This document shows positions 54,184 to 64,000 of a stretch of 64,000 bases of DNA, piece by piece (position 1 is the stretch's first letter; each line of letters starts with the position of its first letter). The notes under the pieces were generated by a model that was not told the DNA's origin, ran no database searches, and saw nothing but the letters and a program-made list of their open reading frames with translations. The DNA comes from Prinsepia uniflora. Lineage: Eukaryota; Streptophyta; Magnoliopsida; Rosales; Rosaceae. The position numbers were made by a program, and so were the translations under genes. Location: positions 10,893,781 through 10,957,780 of the forward strand of contig CM064866.1 of assembly GCA_032719365.1 (NCBI GenBank), written 5' to 3'.

Positions 54184-56762
54184 TGACAGGACCCGTCCCG
54201 ATCGCACAGGGACCACAAGGGGACGTGCCCTGCTCCCGTCTGACACCCAAAATTCATACCAATTTTAACCTCAAAATATCAAATGCATAAATAACCAAAT
54301 TAAAGTGATACATCAAATCCGAATTAAACAGATGTCAGACAAGGGATGAAATCCAAAATTACAAGTTGCGAGCACGACTCTAAAATAAACCTGCGGGTAA
54401 ACCACCCAACAGGGGTTCAGGTACGCAGAAGTAGATCTATGCCTCAGCCTCAGGTTCCTCCTCTACCTCAGTAGCACGACCTGGAGGGGTTACCAAAACA
54501 TTAACGGTGAGTGGGCCGAAACTCAAGTTTATAAAATCGTTTAGTAAGTAAAACATATAATTTACCCCTCCGTTTTCCAAAACATGCATGCAGTATTATT
54601 TACAATCATTAATCATATAATATGAACCATAAGGCATGTAATAAAACCATAAACATAATTTAGCCACTGCACTATACACTCCAATCCCGACATCCCTGAT
54701 GTCTGACGTCCCTGACGTCCGATAAGGTCACAATCACAAGGCTACGCGTACCACTCGGGTCTCAATTCCGAGTTCAATCCTCGAACCCTGTTCGGTTACA
54801 GCATCCCTGATGCTTAGCATCATAGACGCTGGACGTTCTAGACGTCCGTGACCACTCCGGGGTACCTCATCCGGAGGAGACAGTATTATATGGAAGGATC
54901 TATATAGTGCAGTACCAAATACATTTTATTGATATCCACATGCAAAACATATGAGTATACATAGGTAAAATCTGAACCGATCGTTACGTTTCATCAGACG
55001 GGTCTCATGCCCAAATACCGTGAAACGTGCCATAACCGAAATTTCAATATCATCAAAACCATTTATCGATTCCAGCATGTGAACATATAAGTAAATCAGA
55101 AAACATTTAAGCATGCAAGGGTTTAATGAAAACGGGTCCACTCACAGTACGATCCCGTAGTGAAACTGTGCGTACGAACTTGTACCGGGATTATCGTACA
55201 ATTCCTGCCCGTCCAAATCATACGTAAGGGTCACAACAAGTCTTAAACATTTATCCAAATAACTCGAAACAGAAACTGGCTCAGGGAAACCGTCCAACAC
55301 GTTTCCCGAGACAACCGGCCCTAAACTGACCCATCAAAACTATCCCAGATCAACATGGTTAATTCAACAAAAATGTTCAGAATGATGAGAGGAACAAAAG
55401 TCATGTTGATCGTGATCGGAGATAAGGTCCAACGCGCCTTCACGCGCCGCCCAAAGTGGCTGCGCGTGAAAGTCACGCGCCTGACACTGTAGCTACAGTG
55501 TCAGCACCTTCACCCGTTTGTCTGCAATACGGGCCTGCCACCCGCGGCTTGACCCGGTTGAATACCCATGAATTCTAACTCGATTTCGATCCCATTTGAT
55601 CCTAACATGTTAAATAACTATCCAATTTAGGGTCTGTGACAAAAATCAACCTCGACACATCCCCAAATGACCCATCGACCCGTGATCAACCAATCGGGTA
55701 AATCACCAGAACTTCCTGGTTTCTAATTCAAACTTCAATTAACTTCACAGGCAGCTCAATAGGATCAAAACGAACTAATATGAACGATCAATTGGGTCTG
55801 AGAGTACCTGAAGGTTGTCGTCCCAAGCTCTGCGATTTCCCTGAAAACAGCAGTCACCGTCCCAGCTCACCCGTGGATGATGGCCTTCGATTTCGATGTG
55901 GTTGAGTTCCAAACGCTCCCAGAAGACTAAACCAGGCCTTGGTTTGGTCCAACAGTCACCAGAAATCAAAACCCGATTTTCCTTCCAATTTTGCCCGAAA
56001 TGGTTTCTCTGGTTTTCTTCATCAATTCTCAGTTTTCTTAATGGCAGAGTGATGCTCACACATGTTCTAATCAGTTTTAAATAACCTCAGCTGTCTCAGA
56101 GGCTCGTGGAAGTCCAATTTGTCCACTGAAAAATTTTCCCCGAAAAGCTTCGAACTTGAATTAACAATGAAGTCGTGCAAGGTGGATGCAACAGACCACG
56201 TTCTAAAGCATCAGACACTCCCATCTTTCCAGCACACAATTGCATAAACAATTGCACATTTGAACCACTGCACATGGTGGTGCCGCCCATGTCCCCTCCG
56301 CGGTTGCTACAATAACCAGGGGCAAAATGACCAAAATGCCCCTGGTTCAATAATTACCATAATTCCCTTCACATTCTAGACCCGTAACTCGGCCATACGA
56401 AGTCCGATTTCGGCGTGCCGCTTGTCTACGGACTCAAGGTATCGAGACCTACCTAACGGTCCTTGAGTCATGTGAAAATTAGTTGCCAAACGAAAAGTCA
56501 ACATTTTCGCCCCTGAAGTCCAAATTACGGTAATGCCCCTGAACTTCCGATAGTCATAACTTTTTCCCCGATCGTCCGAATTGGACGTGCCACCTATCTA
56601 CGAACTCGTGATGTCACGAACTACGTCACAGTCACTGGTCAAAGTCCATTTGACCCACCAATCAAAAAGGCAACATTTTGGCCATACCATTCACAAGAGT
56701 AAAAACGTCAATTCAAAGATTAAATTACAATATTAAAATCTTTGAATTTCCGGGGTGTTACA
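54184..56762 (-). repeat. 3' LTR of element H
   Basis: 2,579 bases. It carries small hairpins (GACATC-CCT-GATGTC at 54689-54703, GACGTC-CCT-GACGTC at 54705-54719, AGCATC-CCT-GATGCT at 54800-54814). It also has a minus-strand GTGAGT (55140-55145), a CCCCTCCAG acceptor-like site ending at 54481, and a GC-rich island at about 55433-55500. Confidence 0.94.
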
Positions 56763-56775
56763 ACCTTCCCCCCTT
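56763..56775 (-). other. Polypurine tract of element H
   Basis: Read on the minus strand, AAGGGGGGAAGGT abuts the 3' LTR start (TGTAACACC). This is the usual primer position for plus-strand synthesis. Confidence 0.85.
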
Positions 56776-56796
56776 AAGAAATTTCGTCCCGAAATT

Positions 56797-59700
56797 TCAA
56801 AGAAACAAATGAGGAAATTGTACTCGCATCTGAGCCTCAGGCTCCCATGTGGCTTCTTCCACATTCTGGTTTCTCCAGAGAATCTTCACGAGAGGAATCG
56901 TCTTCCGACGTAGTACCTTGTCTTTCCGATCCAAAATCTGCACTGGGTGCTCCTCAAAGCTCAAATCCCCTCGGAGTTCGATAGGTTGATCCTCCAGTAC
57001 ATGGGAAGCATCACGTACATACTTCCGTAGCATCGATACGTGAAAAGCATTGTGAACTCTAGATAGTTCTGGAGGTAGTGCCAATCTGTAAGCAACTCTG
57101 CCAATCCTCTCCACGATCTCATATGGTCCGATAAAACGCGGACTCAGTTTCCCCCGTCGGCCAAAACGGATAATCCCTTTCCATGGAGATAACTTTAGGA
57201 AGACAAAATCTCCCACTTCAAATTCCAAGTCTCGAATCCGTCGATCAGCATAACTCTTTTGGCGATCCTGTGCCGCCTTCAATCTCTCCTTGATGACTCG
57301 AACAGTTTCCATGGTTAAGTCCATCAATTCCGGCCCTACAGCCGCTCGCTCTCCTATCTCCGTCCAGCAGATAGGTGTCCTACACTGTCGACCATACAGT
57401 GCCTCATAAGGTGCCATCTCGATGCTTGTCTGATAGCTGTTGTTGTAAGCGAATTCCATCAATGGCAAATGAGTATCCCAAGAGTCCTGAAACCGTAGCA
57501 CACAGGACCTCATCATGTCCTCCAGGGTCTGAATGGTCCGTTCAGACTGTCCATCGGTCTGTGGATGGAACTCAGTACTGAAATGTAGGGTTGTTCCCAA
57601 AGTAGCTTGTAAACTCCGCCAGAACCTGGAAGTGAAATGCGGATCACGATCGGACACGATCGATTCCGACGTACCATGCAATCGTATGATTTCTTTTACG
57701 AACAATTGAGCCAGTCGGTTGGATTTATAAGTTTCCTGAACTGGCAGAAAATGGGCTGACTTGGTTAACCGATCCACGATCACCCATACTCCGTCCACTC
57801 CACTCTGAGTCCTTGGCAACTTAAAGACGAAGTCCATGGTGATGTGATCCCACTTCCACTTGGGAATCGGAAGTGGCTGCATTGCTCCATACGGTCTCTG
57901 TCGTTCCGCCTTAACCTGCTGACAGGTTAAGCATCTGCTCACGAATTCAGCAATATCCTTCTTCATTCCTGGCCACCAATAATGGTTCCGGAGGGTACGG
58001 TACATCTTTGTACCTCCCGGATGCATAGCATAAGCTGAACTATGGGCCACCTCAAGAATCTCGGTCCGTATCTTTGCCACTACAGGTACACACAACCGGC
58101 CCAACTTCACCAGTGCTCCATCATCCCGGATAGTAAAATCCGGTCTCCCATCCGCATCGACCTCAATCTTGTAAATACAGAGTATCGGATCCTGAAGTTG
58201 TGCTTCGATGATCCGATCAATCAATACAGGTCGTACATGGAAGCTGGCCAACAAAGCTCCATGCTCATCCGTACCCAAAATAACTCCCGCCTTCCGGAGT
58301 TCCACCAGCAAAGGAAGATACACCATCCTCAGGTGTGCAACCGATCCCGCTGACTTCCTGCTGAGTGCATCAACCACCACATTGGCCTTACCCGGATGGT
58401 ACTCGATCGTACAGTCATAATCTTTCAGCAGCTCCAACCATCTCCGTTGTCTCATGTTAATCTCCTTCTGAGTGAATAGGTACTTTAGGCTCTGGTGGTC
58501 GGTGTATATCCGACACGTTGCGCCGAATAGATAATGTCTCCAGATTTTTAGAGCGTGAACCACCGCTGCCAACTCCAAATCATGGGTAGGGTAGTTCAAC
58601 TCATGAGTGTTTAGCTGCAGGGATGCGTAGGCGATAACCTTGCCAGTCTGCATCAACACGCAGCCCAAACCTTGTAGTGAAGCGTCACTAATGACCACGA
58701 ATTCTCCACTGTCATCAGGCAATGCAAGGACAGGTGCAGTGGTCAATCGATCTTTCAACTCTTGAAAACTCCGATCGCACTGCTTGTCCCAGATAAACTT
58801 TACTCCCTTCCGAGTCAAACGAGTCAATGGTGCAGCAATTTTGGAGAAACCTTCCACGAATCTCCGGTAGTAACCTGCTAATCCGACGAAACTCCGCACC
58901 TCAGTCACTGTTGTCGGTCTAGCCCAGTTGGTCACCGCTTCTGTTTTCTGGGGATCCACGCAAATCCCATCCGTCGATATCACGTGTCCCAGAAAACCAA
59001 TACTGCTTAGCCAAAACTGACACTTGCTCAGCTTGGCGTACAACTGCTCTTGTCTCAGCTTCTCCAACACCAACCGTAGATGTTCCTCATGTGCTCGGGC
59101 ACTCCTCGAGTACACCAAGATATCATCGATGAACACAATCACGAATTTATCCAAGTAGGGTCGGAAGACCCGGTTCATCAGATCCATGAATGCTGCTGGA
59201 GCATTCGTCAACCCAAAAGGCATAACCAGGAACTCGTAGTGTCCATAACGGGTTCAAAAAGCAGTTTTCGGAATATCCTCCTCCGAAATCCTCAGTTGGT
59301 GATACCCAGACCGCAAATCAATTTTCGAGAAGCATTGAGCTCCCCGCAACTGGTCAAAAAGGTCATCGATCCTGGGTAGAGGATACTGGTTCCTCAGTGT
59401 CACCTTGTTGAGTTTCCGATAGTCAATGCACAAACGGAGACTTCCCTCCTTCTTCTTTACGAACAACACTGGTGCTCCCCACGGTGAAGTACTTGGTCGG
59501 ATATATCCCAATTCCACCAACTCCTGCAACTGAGTTTTGAGTTCTCGTAACTCGGCTGGCGCCATCCGGTATGGTGTCTGGGATATAGGTCGGGTACCAG
59601 GGAGTAGTTAATAGTAAACTCGATCTCCCGCAATGGCGGTAATCCAGGTAAGTCTTCCGGGAACACATCCGGAAACTCACGTACCACCGGTATCTCATCG

Positions 59701-61225
59701 ATACCCGGAGTATCAACCTGATCCGACACGACGTGCGCTAGATAACCCTGGCATCCCTTCCGTAGAAGTTTGGTAGTAGTAAGTGAAGAAATCACTTCAG
59801 GAGGCGAACCGTCACATTCCCCCTGGAAGATAACCTCCGGCAAACCCGGGCTTTGCAGAATCACTTGCTTGTTACAGCAATCGATGAGCGATCCATGCTC
59901 CGATAGCTAATCCATCCCTAGGATTATATCGAAGTCGTGGATATCCAGAATAATTAAATCCGCTGGTAAATCCACATCCTCAATTCTTACCGGGCACCTT
60001 CGAATCACCTGATTCACAAGGTACACGATGCCCATCGGGGTGCCAACACCCATTTCATAATCTAAGGCTGATACCACACAATCAAGCATACCAGCACAAC
60101 TCTTCGAAATAAAAGAATGTGTAGCCCCCGCATCCATCAATACACGTACAAGAAGGTTTAGGATATGTAGTGTACCTGTAACCACGCTTGGGGCGGTCCT
60201 CGCCTGCTGCTGGGTCATTGCAAACACTTGAGCCCTAGGCCCTCCATTCCGTCCACGCCCGCGCGCGCCACGCCCAGCACCACGGTCACCTCCCTGACCG
60301 CGACCTCCATTAGTGTGGGAAGCCGTGCTCTGCACCACACTAGAGCCCCCAGCGTCGTTGCTCTTGGACAACAACGGGCAATCACAGGCATAGTGGCCCT
60401 TCTCTCCCCAAGAAAAACAGGTTACCGGCCTCGGCCTATCCGAATGCCCACCAGAAGCACCGCTCCATGACGAACGCTGCCCGGAGTTGTATCCTGATCC
60501 TCTGCCCTGGGAGCCTCCGCGTCGACCTGACCAGCCACGACCCTTGAAGGATGAGGGTGCCCCCCTTAAGCCCCCTCCCTTGTTGTTCTTCTGGCCTGAT
60601 GACGTCGCCCCTCGCCCGAAGGCTGTCGTGTCTGGTGTGTCGCCAGACTGGCCTCGACACACACCGTAGCGTCGACCATATCTCTCAGTGAAGCATGAGT
60701 AGCAGCAGTCACACTTGCCCGGATCTCTCCTCGGAGTCCAAGCTCGAACCTTTGGCATTTGTCCTCCTCCGTGCTCACGAATGATGCAGCGAACCGGGAT
60801 AGTTTTCCGAAAGTCTGCTCGTAGTCCGCAACGGACATATCTTCCTGCTCCAGCCGCAGGAACTCAGCCTCCCGTGCCGCGCGAAACGAACGCGGGTAGT
60901 ACTGGTCCAGAAATCGGGAACGGAAAGCTTCCCAAGTAGTGGTATGGACAGACCAGCCAGACATTTCGAGGCCATGCCACCACTGGTAGGCTCCTCCCTC
61001 CAGCAAGAAGGCCGCCAAAGTTACCCGTTCGCCCGGAGGGCAGTGCATCACCGTGAAGATCCTTTCCCATTTGGTGATCCAATCATGAGCATCTTCGGGG
61101 TTCGATCCCCCGTTGAAAGGTGTGGCTCCCAGACGTTGAGCCCGCTCAATGCTTGCGCATTCCATTTCCCTTTCCAGATCCTCGTCAGTTCGTGTATGAG
61201 GAATTCTCCTAGGAGGCATAACCAA
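56797..61225 (-). pseudogene. Element H gag-pol, broken by stops and frameshifts
   Basis: Gag starts at 61225 and runs to about 60600. A frameshift leads to a Gly/Arg-rich stretch with the zinc knuckle (near 60410), where the second Cys is Trp (CFSW instead of CX2C), and to a protease DAGATHSF near 60130. TAG at 59907-59909 replaces an expected Trp codon. A second frameshift lies near 59590. The reverse transcriptase then begins (RLCIDYRKLNKVT), is cut by TGA at 59254-59256, and continues from 59223 through FIDDIL, RNase H, integrase (HHCC, then D/D/E in DRLTKS, SDRDPHF, GQSER) to a chromodomain-like C-terminus (ILWRN...EEATWE) ending at 56797. The last 808 codons are uninterrupted. The copy cannot make a full polyprotein. 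Confidence 0.92.
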
Positions 61226-61317
61226 ATGTCAAGAGGCATAGATCAGTTAACATTATCCTTAAAGTCGAAAAGTAACTAGTACTAATCGCTAGTCTAGCAT
61301 GCTGACCACAACCTAGT

Positions 61318-61329
61318 GCTCTGATACCA
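61318..61329 (-). other. Primer binding site (tRNA-iMet type) of element H
   Basis: Minus-strand TGGTATCAGAGC lies three bases inside the 5' LTR boundary, identical in core to that of the copia element. Confidence 0.9.
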
Positions 61330-61332
61330 AGC

Positions 61333-63911
61333 TGACAGGACCCGTCCCGATCCCACAGGGACCACAAGGGGACGTGCCCTGCCCCCGTCTGACAGCCAAA
61401 ATTCATACCAATTTTAACCTCAAAATATCAAATGCATAAATAACCAAATTAAAGTTATACATCAAATCCGAATTAAACAAATGTCAGACAAGGGATGAAA
61501 TCCAAAATTACAAGTTGCGAGCACGACTCTAAAATAAACCTGCGGGTAAACCACCCAACAGGGGTTCAGGTACGCAGAAGTAGATCTATGCCTCAGCCTC
61601 AGGTTCCTCCTCTACCTCATTAGCACGACCTGGAGGGGTTACCAAAACATTAAGGGTGAGTGGGCCGAAACTCAAGTTTATAAAATCGTTTAGTAAGTAA
61701 AACATATAATTTACCCCTCCGTTTTCCAAAACATGCATGCAGTATTATTTACAATCATTAATCATATAATATGAACCATAAGGCATGTAATAAAACCATA
61801 AACATAATTTAGCCACTGCACTATACACTCCAATCCCGACATCCCTGATGTCTGACGTCCCTGACGTCCTATAAGGTCACAATCACAAGGCTACGCGTGC
61901 CACTCGGGTCTCAATTCCGAGTTCAATCCTCGAACCCTGTTCGGTTACAGCATCCCTGATGCTTAGCGTCATAGACGATGGACGTTCTAGACGTCCGTGA
62001 CCACTCCGGGGTACCTCATCCGGAGGAGACAGTATCATATGGAAGGATCTATACAGTGCAGTACCAAATACATTTTATTGATATCCACATGCAAAACATA
62101 TGAGTATACATAGGTAAAATCTGAACCGATCGTTACGTTTCATCAGACGGGTCTCATGCCCAAATACCGTGAAACGTGCCATAACCGAAATTTCAATATC
62201 ATCAAAACCATTTATCGATTCCAGCATGTGATCATATAAGTAAATCAGAAAACATTTAAGCATGCAAGGGTTCAATGAAAACGGGCCCACTCACAGTACG
62301 ATCCCGTGGTGAAACTGTGCGTACGAACTTGTACCGGGATTATCGTACAATTCCTGTCCGTCCAAATCATACGTAAGGGTCACAACAAGTCTTAAACATT
62401 TATCCAAATAACTCAAAACAGAAACCGGCTCATGGAAACCGTCCAACACGTTTCCCGAGACAACCGGCCCTAAACTGACCCATCAAAACTATCCCAGATC
62501 AACATGGTTAATTCACCAAAAATGTTCAGAATGATGAGAGGAACAAAAGTCATGTTGATCGTGATCGGAGATAAGGTCCAACGCGCCCTCACATGCCGCC
62601 CAAAGTGGCTGCGCGTGAAAGTCACGCGCCTGACACTGTAGCTACAGTGTCAGCACCTTCACCCGTTTGTCTGCAATACGGGCCTGCCACCCGCGGCTTG
62701 ACCCGGTTGAATACCCATCAATTCTAACTCGATTTTGATCCCATTTGATCCTAACATGTTAAATAACTATGCAATTTAGGTTCTATGACAAAAATCAACC
62801 TCGACACATCCCCAAACGACCCATCGACCCGTGATCAACCAATCGGGTAAATCACCAGAACTTCCTGGTTTCTAATTCAAACTTCAATTAACTTCACAGG
62901 CAGCTCAATAGGATCAAAGCGAACTAATATGAACGATCAATTGGGTCTGAGAGTACCTGAAGGTTGTCGTCCCAAGCTCTGCGATTTCCCTGAAAACAGC
63001 AGTCACCGTCCCAGCTCACCCGTGGCTGATGGCCTTCGATTTCGAAGTGGTTGAGTTCCAAACACTCCCAGAAGACTAAACCAGGCCTTGGTTTGGTCCA
63101 ACAGTCACCAGAAATCAAAACCCGATTTTCCCTCCAATTTTGCCTGAAATGGTTTCTCTGGTTTTCTTCATCAATTCTCAGTTTTCTTAATGGCAGAGTG
63201 ATGCTCACACATGTTCTAATCAGTTTTAAATAACCTCAGCTGTCCTAGAGGCTCGTGGAAGTCCAATTTTTCCACTGAAAAATGTTCCCCGAAAAGCTTC
63301 GAACTTGAATTAACAATGGGGTCGTGCAAGGTGGATGCAACAGACCACGTTCTAAAGCATCAGACACTCCCATCTTTCCAGCACACAATTGCATAAACAA
63401 TTGCACATTTGAACCACCGCACATGGTGGTGCCGCCCATGTCCCCCCCGCGGTTGCTACAGTAACCAGGGGCGAAATGACCAAAATGCCCCTGGTTCAAT
63501 AATTACCATAATGCCCTTCACATTCTAGACCCGTAACTCAGCCATACGAAGTCCGATTTCGGCGTGCCGCCTGTCTACGGACTCAGGGTATCGAGACCTA
63601 CCTAACGGTCCTTGAGTCACGTGAAAATTAGTTGCCAAACGAAAAGTCAACATTTTCGCTCCTGAAGTCCAAATTACGGTAATGCCCCTGAACTTCCGAT
63701 AGTCATAACTTTTTCCCCGATCGTCCGAATTGGATGTGCCACCTGTCTACGAACTCGTGACGTCCCGAACTACGTCACGGTCACTGGTCAAAGTCCATTT
63801 GACCCACCAATTAAAAAGTCAACATTTTGGTCATACCATTCACAAGGGTAAAAACGTCAATTCAAACATTAAATTACAATATTAAAATCTTTGAATTTCC
63901 GGGGTGTTACA
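61333..63911 (-). repeat. 5' LTR of element H
   Basis: 2,579 bases, the same length as the 3' LTR. The hairpins, GTGAGT site and GC-rich island are all present; many differences between the two are transitions. Confidence 0.94.
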
Positions 63912-63916
63912 GCTTT

Positions 63917-64000
63917 GGTGGGTATCCACTGATTATATTTGTCCTTTTTGATAACCTCCATTGTATCTTTCATAACTTCCACATTATAATTATGATTAAG
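63917..64000 (-). pseudogene. Possible C-terminal end of an unknown minus-strand reading frame, cut by element H
   Basis: With H and one GCTTT removed, the minus strand from 64000 is open across the join and ends at a TAA near 54130, giving about 44 codons with a Lys-rich end (QKKKKQHSS). I do not recognise it. It could be a gene that H destroyed, a fragment of another transposon, or chance. The upstream part is outside the window. Confidence 0.3.

Larger units (their letters stand above)
54184..63911 (-). mobile_element. Full-length Ty3/gypsy chromovirus-type retrotransposon H (Tekay/Del-like)
   Basis: 9,728 bases with GCTTT on both sides (54179-54183, 63912-63916), two 2,579-base LTRs with TG...CA ends, a tRNA-iMet-type primer site, a polypurine tract and gag-protease-RT-RNase H-integrase in that order on the minus strand. 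By eye the LTRs differ at about 60 positions (roughly 2.4%), so it is older than the copia element. LTR ends (TGTAACACCCC..., ...GGGACGGGTCCTGTCA) and inner landmarks resemble those of solo LTRs A-G, which places those in the same broad group. Confidence 0.94.

Noticed and set aside
60228..61279. Plus-strand frames opposite the gag of element H
   Set aside because: They are antisense shadows of the gag-pol coding region and show no domain of their own.

Overview
The window reads as nuclear DNA of a flowering plant, most likely a woody eudicot; a rosaceous fruit tree is plausible but is inference, not shown. The grounds are GT-AG introns, a plant-type ZFWD (CCCH + WD40) gene, a plant acyl-activating-enzyme gene, and plant LTR-retrotransposon lineages (Ale-like copia, chromovirus-type and Athila-type gypsy). 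I see no prokaryotic gene, rRNA, tRNA or CRISPR.

Layout. 1-2065 is a decayed L1-type LINE. 2225-5457 is an intact-looking seven-exon gene for a CCCH zinc-finger/WD40 protein of the ZFWD family. 6785-23858 is a 15-exon gene on the same strand for a multidomain acyl-activating enzyme (AAE19/AASDH-like): adenylation domain, phosphopantetheine carrier domain, then a PQQ-type beta-propeller. This gene carries a premature stop in exon 1 beside a perfect 21-bp fold-back repeat. Its introns hold a very young, apparently intact copia element (13463-18221, 5-bp target duplication, LTRs differing only by one 4-bp indel), a Mutator-like MITE with a 9-bp target duplication, a SINE-like sequence, a 4 x 40-bp tandem repeat and a 28-G run.

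From about 24 kb to the end the window is repeat territory. I delimit seven long LTRs standing alone (A 26165-29251, B 33329-34862, C 43439-46607, D 37636-40385, E about 32568-36138, F 47238-52773, G 49217-52158). Six have their own 5-bp target duplications (one base differs in G). They are nested in one another and in older gypsy remnants. One full-length relative, H (54184-63911, minus strand, target duplication GCTTT), has 2,579-bp LTRs and a broken gag-pol. It links the solo LTRs to Ty3/gypsy chromoviruses of Tekay/Del type.

The most unusual signal is inside these long LTRs. At comparable places most of them carry (i) a GC-rich GCGCGTG/CACGCGC island, (ii) a GTGAGTGG motif and, about 0.7-1.3 kb downstream, a CACTCAC...CCYTYCAG motif that look like an intron donor, branch region and acceptor, (iii) between these, arrays of small palindromes whose stems change together while the 3-nt loop stays close to nGG, and (iv) a GTCTGAC/GTCAGAC inverted repeat near the 3' end. 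I know of no description of this architecture, but I could not search.
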